From Rhizomys pruinosus (taxonomy: Eukaryota; Chordata; Mammalia; Rodentia; Spalacidae): a stretch of 64,000 nucleotides of DNA. Positions 56,739 to 64,000 of the stretch are shown here, one piece after another. Both the position numbers and the translations under genes were made by a program. Each line of letters starts with the position of its first letter. The first letter of the stretch is position 1. The stretch covers positions 1,471,693-1,535,692 of the forward strand of contig VZQC01004530.1 in the NCBI GenBank assembly GCA_009823505.1, read 5' to 3'. The notes beneath the pieces were generated by a model that searched no databases, was not told the DNA's origin, and worked only from the letters and a program-made list of their open reading frames with translations.

Positions 56739-56950
56739 GGAAGGAAGGAAGGAAGGAAGGAAGGAAGGAAGGAAGGAAGGAAGGAAGGAAAAGAAAGAAA
56801 GAAAGACAAGAAAGAGAGAGAGAGAGAGAGAGGGAAGGAGGGAGAGAGGGAGGGAGGGAGGGAGGAAGCAAGCAAGGAAGGAAGGAAGGAAGGAAGGAAG
56901 GAAGGAAGGAAGGAAGGAAGGAAGACAGGAAGGACAGGAAGGGCAGAAAT
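56739..56950 (+). repeat. (GGAA)n / (GA)n purine tract
   Basis: GGAA arrays at 56739-56790 and about 56873-56924 flank GAAA, GA and GGGA runs; purine-only for about 210 bases. Confidence 0.97.
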
Positions 56951-56952
56951 GG

Positions 56953-57056
56953 AGTTACAGATGGTTCTCAGCCACCATGCAGGTGCTGAGGATCAAACCC
57001 GGGTCCTCTGCAAGAGCAGTCGGTGCTTTTAACCACTAGGCCATCTCTCCAGCCCT
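56953..57056 (-). mobile_element. B2 SINE, promoter half only, antisense
   Basis: gttacagatggttctcagcc, gatcaaacccgggtcctctg, ccatctctccagccc. The B2 3' half is missing; the purine tract sits in its place. Confidence 0.9.
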
Positions 57057-57086
57057 TTTTTTCACTTTTTAACAATAAGTAATAAT

Positions 57087-57567
57087 TTATGAGTACAAGC
57101 ATCCTTTGTGTAAAACCATTTTGCAAGAAGTTGTGCCCAAACCTACACAACCCAAGGGTCCCACCATCCAGCTGAGGGGGCTTGTATGTACAATCAAGTT
57201 GATCAAATAAGTGTCAGTCTATATTGCTGTAGTTTCACCATTCACCCCAATCATAGCCCTTACTATCATGCCCCTTCTTCCGCAGATTGTTCCCTAGGCT
57301 TAGAAAAGGGGCACAGGTGGACAAGAAGCAAAACAGTCTACTTTCTCTGGAGCTGTCGTTTTGGACTCTGGTCAATTCTGGCTGTTTCCTTTCATGGGCT
57401 GACAGTTTGTCCAGGAATAACCTTTTAATCTTCTAATGAAACACAAGCAATTAGATATATATTATTTAAACAGTACTAATTGTTATGGTAGGTTACTTTG
57501 GTATAGACACAGATGTTTGGATGGTATGTTAATCCATGAATTACGTTTTTCTGTAAAATATGACAGG
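57087..57567 (-). mobile_element. left arm of a large inverted repeat, LTR-like, minus orientation
   Basis: Reverse-complementary to 58693-59181 along its whole length, with small indels and scattered substitutions. On the minus strand it starts TGTCATATTTTACAG and ends CTTGTACTCA (57090-57565), the TG...CA ends of an LTR. Inner text shared with the other arm includes attgttccctaggcttagaa and ctggtcaattctggctgttt. No primer-binding site (TGG) follows its end. Whether it is a retroviral LTR or another element is unproven. Confidence 0.85.
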
Positions 57568-57568
57568 N

Positions 57569-58692
57569 TGAATCTGATGAAATCTGCACCTTGATTCCTG
57601 CCTATAGCTACGTGTACTACAACTGCCTTTTTGAGACTCTTGGGTGAAAAAACAAAAACCTAAAATAAAAAGGGGGGAAAACAGATATATATGAAAACTT
57701 TTTGTCAAAAACTTTGCAATTCAAATCCTAAAACTAACTATGGGAAAAGATTTGTATGTTCCCACAGGTCAAAACGTCACCAACTTAACGGCTGAGAAAG
57801 AAGAGACACAGCTTTGCACTGTGTAGGATGTACCAGGAAGTGCCAGCAGAAAGGTTGGCCCATCAGAACATTGAAAGGAAGAAAAGTATCAGACTGCTAC
57901 AGGCATCAAACCCCTCTGTGGATCCTACTTGTAATAAGTATTTATAATGAGTCCTAATGAAACTTACCTTCTAGGTGCCGCAAAGTTTTAATATGAGAGA
58001 CTTTCTTACCTCTCCTTCATAGAACAAGGAGGAATGTGATAATGTGTTCGTTCTCTAACTGTAAACTGGAGCCAACTGTTATAGAAGTAATCTCTTATGA
58101 AACTGGTAAAATTGCCTTCTTTAATTGACTAATAGACATAGGAACTGTGAAAAGGATTATTCTCTATTCAGAACCAAATATAATACGAAAGTCTCCTTAA
58201 GCTGTGTACTTAAGCAAAATATATTATCACAGGAGAGCTCTGATATCAGCAATGGATTATTCTACCAAGGAGATGTTGGTCAGGGGATCCAAGCCCCCCC
58301 CAAAATGGTAAAGGCTTCTTGCCTGTAAACTGGGATACCTGCAAGAAGACAGGCGATAAGGCCCTGCTGTCGAAGACCTGATGTAAGCATGGGAAAGATG
58401 TAATGAGACCACACTTGCAAGTGTATAGTTGGTCTCTGGAATACCAGAGAGTGTTACCCAAGGCCACTAAACCAATAAAGCAAATATAGGTCACCTTGAG
58501 TCAAGCAAGACTCCTCTGTCAGCACCAGATACACCTCACCTGCCTGGAAATACTGTGCAGCAGTGGCAGCCATATGCCCGTATATCCCAAATATAATTGG
58601 CTATTAGCTCTCTCCTTGGAGGAATAACCCATGGCTGATGCCACAAGCTTACATCCTCTAGTGGTTAGGAGATGTTATAAGCCACAGTAAGA
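57569..58692. other. spacer between inverted arms, unclassified
   Basis: About 1.1 kb without a long frame. A purine run (aaaaaggggggaaaaca, 57667-57683) resembles a polypurine tract but does not abut either arm. The longest frame (58246-58494, minus, 82 codons) is unrecognised. It may be decayed retroviral internal sequence. N at 57568 is at its left edge. Confidence 0.5.
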
Positions 58693-59181
58693 CCTTGTCA
58701 TATTTTACAGAAAAAATGTAATTCATGGATTAACATACCATCCAAATATATGTGTCTATTCCAAAGTAACCTACCATAATAATTAGTACTGTTTAAATAC
58801 CTATATATCTAATTGCCTGTGCTTCATTAGTAGGACTGAAAGGTTATTCCTGGACAAACTGTCAGTCCATGAAAGGAAACAGCCAGAATTGACCAGAGTC
58901 CAAAACGACAGTTCTAGAGAAAGTAGACTGTTTTGCTTCTCATCCACCTGTGCCCCTTTTCTAAGCCTAGGGAACAATCTGCGGAAGAGGGGTCATGGTA
59001 GAATGTAAGGGCTGTGATTGGGGTGAATGGTGAAACTACAGCAATATAGAATGGACACTTATTTGATCAACTTGATTGAACATACAAGCCCCCCAGCTGG
59101 ATGGTGGGACCCTTGGGCTGTGTGGGTTTGGGCACACCTCCTTGCAAATTGGTTTTACATGAAGGATGCTTGTACTCATAA
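58693..59181 (+). mobile_element. right arm of a large inverted repeat, LTR-like, plus orientation
   Basis: Partner of 57087-57567. TG...CA boundaries at 58696 and 59178 give about 483 bases, a normal LTR size. The flanking 5-mers do not form a target-site duplication, so it is not a simple solo LTR. Confidence 0.85.
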
Positions 59182-59182
59182 A

Positions 59183-59711
59183 AAAAGAAAATAATGGCTC
59201 ACTCAGCTTTACAATAGCAGCAAGATAATTTTATTCAAAGTGAAGCAATAGCACAGATTTAGAAAAGGGTACCATGGCAAGATTAGCATGGAGCCACATG
59301 AGCGAGAGTACTCAAGGTCCCTGATTATTGTTTGATGATCCCTTTTATGCGGCTCAGGAGAAGCAGGAGTTTGATTTCTAGGGGATGGAGCATAGGCAGT
59401 TTTGTATTTTGATTGATAGATTAGGTCATATAATCATTTTTTTACTGCATATGTCCCTTCACATAATGCTTCTGATTTTAACAATACACATTCCAAATTA
59501 TGTACAGACAGAAGATGGTAAATAGGGGATTCTCTCTTAAAGTTTGAGAACACAATTTTGCCTCTATCCAAATTGAATATGTACCCCAAATTAGTTTAGG
59601 CCAGGCTGGCTTTTCTAGTCTTCCTACCCAGATACATTGGGAACACACTTCTTTAGAAACTGTCTAAATTTGATTGTTGGTATTGGTTGAGAAACTTATA
59701 CAGTTGTTCAG

Positions 59712-59712
<1 letters not shown>
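59183..59712. other. unclassified sequence, possibly part of an old LTR element
   Basis: tgatcccttttatgcggctc and agaagcaggagtttgatttc have an antisense-LTR feel, but I cannot set boundaries. Confidence 0.25.

Positions 59713-59757
<45 letters not shown>
59713..59757. repeat. (GT)n microsatellite
   Basis: About 22 GT units. Confidence 0.97.
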
Positions 59758-59763
<6 letters not shown>

Positions 59764-60049
59764 TGGTAGGGATCTGAGGGGATTTTGAGATCATTAGGGA
59801 CACTGGAGAGGGGTGTATATTGAAGTAAAGAAGGAAGCTGACAAGCACATTATTATAAGAGAGGAAGGTGTGCATAACCCAAACAAAATAGAGTTCCAAG
59901 TCACTAAACTATTCCCTGTGGCTTCCCATCTCAGAACTGGGGGCAGCATAGGAGCTGTCTGAATGGATAAATTCGAATTGGTTAGGAAAATAAAGAAAGT
60001 GGAGTTTTTTTTTATGTTGGAAGGAATAATACATACAAAGGGATAGAAC

Positions 60050-60780
60050 ATCTTGTAAGGGAAAATGTGTGAATACAGTTGGATAGGTAGAAGTTAATGG
60101 GAGGCACTAGATTAAGCACCTTCTTCTGTATTGGGTTAAGAACTTTAAATTTTGTGTTCAAAGCAGCAAAGAGTTACTGAAAGATAAAAGGATACCACCA
60201 ACTTAAAAATGTTCAGGTTTTCAGGTAATAATAATTCTGTGGAGAATTTAGTCAATATGTTGAATAACAAGAGTGAATATAAGGAAGAACTTAAGATGCT
60301 TTTTGGATATCCAAGTGGAGATAGTAGACCCAGCTGGATTATGTGTTCTGGAGCTCAGAGTGTTGCTATTGTTTTTTGCCATTAATTTTGTAGTTCATTG
60401 GCATGTAGGCATTATTAGATGATATGGAGATTATATAAGAATAGAAAAGTGTTTTTGTGAGAGGAGAGTTCTATGCAAAAGATGGAGCACCTTCATAGTT
60501 AAGAGATGATTGAAAGAATGAGAAAATATACAGAAGCCAGAAAGTTATGAGGGAAACCAGGATGGAACTGTCACAAAAGCTAACCAAGGAGGAAATGTTT
60601 TGTGACATAAGTAGATATTTTCCAGAGTTAGGGAAACAGGGAAGCCAAGCGGCATAAACATGCAAAGGTTTTCTTTGAATCTGGCAACAAAATGTTTAAT
60701 GATCTCAACATAAATAGTTTGGGGAGAGAGGTTAGAATAGAAAATGCTTTACAGCAGTGGTTTAAATTATATATAGACAG
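60050..60780 (+). mobile_element. ancient mammalian interspersed repeat, family not named
   Basis: tttggatatccaagtggaga, gtgttctggagctcagagtg, tttgaatctggcaacaaaat and aatgctttacagcagtggtt occur in the order of a widespread old mammalian repeat (its better-known text has 'ggacatccaggtggagatg' and 'ggatttggcaac'). AT drift is heavy. Confidence 0.4.
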
Positions 60781-61175
60781 GCAAAAAATTGGGGTCCTTA
60801 GAGTGCAGAAAATATTGCAAGCAAGTAGTTTTTCATTAAAGAATATAGAGTATATATATAGGGAGAATGGTTTATGAGGCCCAAGTGTGAAGTCTAAGAT
60901 TAACGAACCTAAAAATATGTCCAAGTTATTTTGTTAAAAGATGAGCAAAAATATCATTTTCTGTTGAAAAGAAAGTGTAAAGTGTGAAAGGTTCTAGCAA
61001 GACTCTAAATATAAAACGTGAGCTCATATGAAGAGCTGAGAAGTAGTGATGGAAAGGATTAAACATGCTTTGGGGTACAGGATAGCTTACAAGACTGTTA
61101 CTAACTCCCACTCATCTTTTGGTTTCATCTTAAATGTCACTTCCTGCATAAGACCTCTCTGTCTATCCCATGTGC
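60781..61175. other. AT-rich unique sequence
   Basis: Nothing recognised. Confidence 0.35.
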
Positions 61176-61179
61176 ATCT

Positions 61180-61515
61180 GTGATGGTTCATCTTGATGGA
61201 ATTTAGTTAGCATGGAAACAAATATCTATGCATGTCTGTGAGGAATTATCTAGATTAGGTTAAGTGAGGTGGGTTAACCTACCCTAAAGTGTGGGTAGTA
61301 CTATTCCATAGACCGGGGAGCACCAGCCATCATTGCTCTCTGCTTCCTGTCTGTAGAGGTGATGTGAGCAGCTACCTCCTCCTCCTGCTGCTTCTGGACC
61401 TTTCCTGCTGTGGTGGACTGTATTCGCTGGAACTGTAAGCCGAAATAAACCCTTCCCTAAACTGCTTTTGCCAGGTAGTCTGTCATAGCAATCGAGAAAA
61501 GTAACTAATACTACC
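61180..61515 (+). mobile_element. rodent LTR-like repeat (ERVL/MaLR type)
   Basis: catggaaacaaatatctatg, gcatgtctgtgaggaattat, agattaggttaagtgaggtg, attgctctctgcttcctgtc, gccgaaataaacccttccct (polyadenylation-like AATAAA), ending gagaaaagtaactaatac. Confidence 0.7.
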
Positions 61516-61524
61516 TTTCAGCTA

Positions 61525-61760
61525 GTTTGGATGTTAAGTATTGCGCAAAGAGGTGTGTGATAAAGGCTTGGTCCTCAGCATGGTACTTGAGGCTGGAGGT
61601 GGAATTTTCTAGAGGTCTGGCCTCCTGAGAGGTGTTCAGATCATTTGGGGCATTGCCTGGAAGGGAATTGTGATATCCAGCCACTTTCCTCTTCTTTCTC
61701 ACTTTCTAACCTTTAGGTTATAGTCTGCCATACACTTCTCTCATAGTGTGCTGCCTTGCC
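61525..61760 (+). mobile_element. second LTR-like repeat, adjacent
   Basis: tttggatgttaagtattgcg, aaaggcttggtcctcagcat, tggaggtggaattttctaga, ggggcattgcctggaaggga: a different class directly behind the previous repeat. Confidence 0.5.
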
Positions 61761-62039
61761 CCAGGCCCACAAGGCCCAAAGCAACAATTAATCAGGGACT
61801 GGAATCTCCAAAAGTGGGATACAGAGTAGACCTTTACCTTCATATGTCGATGATCTCAGTGTCTGTCAAAGACACAAGAAACTTACTAATGCACTTTTCC
61901 AATAACTTCTTTAATAATGTGTTGTGTTTCTTTACTTGATTATATTTCAACTAGATTTTAAGTCATGTAAGGACTGGAAATAGATATATCTTTTTTGGCA
62001 TTTAATGTTCAAATTCCACCACAGGAAATGAGTTAAAGT

Positions 62040-62040
62040 T

Positions 62041-62086
<46 letters not shown>

Positions 62087-62113
62087 ATCTATCTGCCTAT
62101 CTATCTATCTATG
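62040..62113. repeat. (CTAT)n microsatellite
   Basis: About 17 units with one atctgcc interruption. Confidence 0.97.
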
Positions 62114-62114
62114 T

Positions 62115-62885
62115 TGATTAAATATATGGGTTTTATTCTCAATTCCAAAATTTGAAGATTGAAGGTTCTAAATTTGTTGTAAAAAATCAAAACAATTGTG
62201 AAGAGAACTTTAAAAAAATGACACATTTTCCTATGTAGCAGAGACTGGTAAAGAGCTAAAATGTCATAAATTCTAAGTAAGAAATTATTTTTAAAATCAC
62301 TAAAGATTGTAATTAATGTGAAATTAATTATTTCACAACTAAATTCTCTATGAAAATAATAATTTTATGTAGTATTTTAGAAAATCAACAGGCTTATCAT
62401 AGAACGAAGATATCATTTGGCAAAAATCTATTGGATTTGAGGCCCATCCGAAGAAGGAAATCCAAGTTGGTACTATAAACCTGGTCAAAAACCCATGGTC
62501 AGGGAGGTCATCGGCCCTAGGGGTCAAGCTGAGCACTTCTGTTTAGCAAACTGACATAGGATCAAACTGCCTTCTAAGTATGTTCTTTATACCCGTAGTC
62601 ATACATCACTTTTAGCCTTAATCAGAGAAGTCTTACTTTCCAGTGAACTGTGGTGAATGCAGAGACTCCTTGTTGCACATGGTTCTGAGAATAAGGAATG
62701 TATGAGTGGTCATCCTTGAACCTGACATTTAGAATATCCCCTCCAGGGGCCAGGAAACACTGGAGAACAGGGGGAGGAAAGAATATAAGAGCCATAAGAT
62801 ATAGAGAAGAGCTGTGGAATGTCATCCGCTGGGGAAGAGACAGCCCTGAAATCACAAACCCACAGCAGCTATGGATGCCTGCAAT
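62115..62885. other. unique sequence, no gene seen
   Basis: Nothing recognised. Confidence 0.4.
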
Positions 62886-62889
62886 TTAA

Positions 62890-63480
62890 TCAATAAAAAT
62901 ATTCTATTGCTTCTTCGAGAATTTCATACAATGTATTTTGATCACATTCAGCACCCCTTCCATAGCTCTATATCCACCCCAACCCTACTACCCCTCTTCA
63001 ACCTCATGTCTTCTGTTATTATTTTTCTTTTTTGGTCTTTTTGAGACAGGGTCTCCATAGAGCCCCAGCTGGCCTGGAACTCACTCTGTAGACCAGGCTG
63101 GCCTTGAATTCACAGAGATCCGCCTGCTTCTGCCTCCCAAGTGCTAAGATTAAAGGCATGTGCCACTGCACCTGGCTTAAAGATGGTTCTTAGCTGCCCT
63201 GTGGGTGCTGGGAATCAAACCTGGGTCCTCTTCAAGAGCAGTTGGTGCTCTTAACCGCTGAACCATCTCTCCAGCCCCTTATTTTTCTTTTTGTAAAGAC
63301 CCATTGTGTCTAATATGCATTCCTTAAATACTCTTGGGTATGGGGCTATTCTTTGGAGCCTAGTCAACCTACCAGGTGACCCCTAAAGAACACTGGCTTT
63401 CTCTCTCCCAGCAGCTATCAATGGCCTATAGATCCTCAGCTAAGGTTAGGGTTTCATAAGCTGTGGGTTCATATGTGTAA
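62890..63480 (-). mobile_element. L1 3' UTR, minus strand, split by a fused SINE
   Basis: Terminus gagaatttcatacaatgtat and tttgatcacattcagcaccc, then cctcatgtcttctgttatt. After the insertion it resumes with agacccattgtgtctaatat, tagtcaacctaccaggtgac, tatagatcctcagctaaggt. Colinear with 12105-12890. Confidence 0.75.
63033..63278 (-). mobile_element. fused B2-B1 SINE, antisense
   Basis: On the minus strand: the first ~100 bases of a B2 (promoter half, to aagaaccatcttta), joined directly to a complete B1, then an A-rich tail. A single target-site duplication, ttatttttcttttt, at 63019-63032 and 63279-63292, encloses both parts. No B2 3' half is present. Confidence 0.85.
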
Positions 63481-63514
63481 CTTCCCTGTTATGTCCAGAA
63501 AACACTATTTCTTT

Positions 63515-63789
63515 TTTAAAAATATTTTTTATTGAAGTTTTGTGCATTTCATATATCACTTCTTAGTTCAATTCAGACTCATTTCCCCCTCCATGCCCCC
63601 TGCCCCTCCCAAGTTCATGCAGTCTGCCATACATGTCCTGTATCCCCTTCTGAGTCTTTTCAAAGTTTTTCAAAGCAGAGGATTACTTTTTGGGGGAAGA
63701 ACTTTTGGTTCCCTGTCCCAGTTCTTTTGTTGTTGTTGTTCCCTCCAATCTGTATCATCTCAACATATGCATATATCTATGTATGTGTG

Positions 63790-63822
<33 letters not shown>

Positions 63823-64000
63823 GTGTATATATATATATGTGACATATATATATACATATATATATACATGTGACACATATATATATGTGACATATATATA
63901 TATATATATGTCACAGCTATACTAAAATCATGTCATCTGAAAATAAACTATACGTTATTTCCAAATCATATTTGGGGATTCACACTTTCCCCTTTAATTT
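63515..64000 (-). mobile_element. L1 3' end, minus strand, continuing past the window
   Basis: Antisense terminus tttattgaagttttgtgcat then tttcatatatcact; downstream text ttccctccaatctgtatcat and actaaaatcatgtcatctga is the reverse complement of 32540-32880. It still runs at base 64000. Confidence 0.9.
63780..63910. repeat. (TA)n/(TG)n microsatellite inside L1
   Basis: Alternating gtgtgt, tatata and acatatata runs. Several 'acatatatata' and 'tgtgacat' units recur, as in the homologous 3' UTR near 32625. Confidence 0.93.

Noticed and set aside
57667..57683. Polypurine tract defining a 3' LTR
   Set aside because: It does not abut either LTR-like arm, so it cannot serve that role in the present arrangement.

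Overview
The window looks like rodent nuclear DNA, most likely intergenic or intronic. It is crowded with rodent-specific SINEs of the B1, B2/B3, B4 and ID types, rodent-type L1 3' ends, long CA/TA/GGAA microsatellites and ancient mammalian repeats (MIR, L2, MER5A). The youngest B2 copies keep the long B3-like centre (two adjacent 'aactccag.tccagg' blocks) and the B1 copies carry an 'acagggagaccctgtctc' 3' half. I read this as a cricetid (vole, hamster or deer-mouse type) rather than Mus or Rattus; that is inference, not proof. I found no intact protein-coding gene, rRNA, functional tRNA gene or CRISPR array. The short open frames are almost all translations of SINEs, L1 or simple repeats.

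Layout. 1-6.6 kb: four B2 copies, a TA repeat with a 93-base gap, a purine-rich repeat and a minus-strand L1 3' end. 6.6-15 kb: an unclassified segment with a 27-bp tandem repeat and a TATA-like box, several SINEs, two MIRs and two consecutive minus-strand L1 3' ends, the second split by a B2. 15-25 kb: mostly unique sequence with L2, MIR, a MER5A-type hAT relic and a plus-strand L1 end. 25-29 kb: an unclassified segment followed by a clear processed pseudogene of casein kinase 2 beta (Csnk2b), minus strand. 29-33 kb: stacked L1 3' ends with a young B2 inside. 33-49 kb: unique DNA with scattered SINEs, a locally repeated module and an ERVL-type LTR-like repeat. 49-54 kb: an ancient L1 ORF2 relic, an antisense LTR-like repeat split by a CTT repeat, an ATCT/AGAT palindrome and a ~31-bp minisatellite. 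54-64 kb: further LTR-like repeats, a GGAA repeat, a large inverted repeat whose arms look like two LTRs in opposite orientation, and two minus-strand L1 ends, one carrying a fused B2-B1 SINE.

No genes act together here. What can be learned is about mobile-element history: nested insertions with readable target-site duplications, a B2 subfamily marked by an internal 17-bp duplication, a chimeric SINE, two SINE insertions at the same relative site of two L1 copies, a pseudogene patched with 27 bases also found 2.1 kb away, and the large inverted LTR-like pair at 57.1-59.2 kb.
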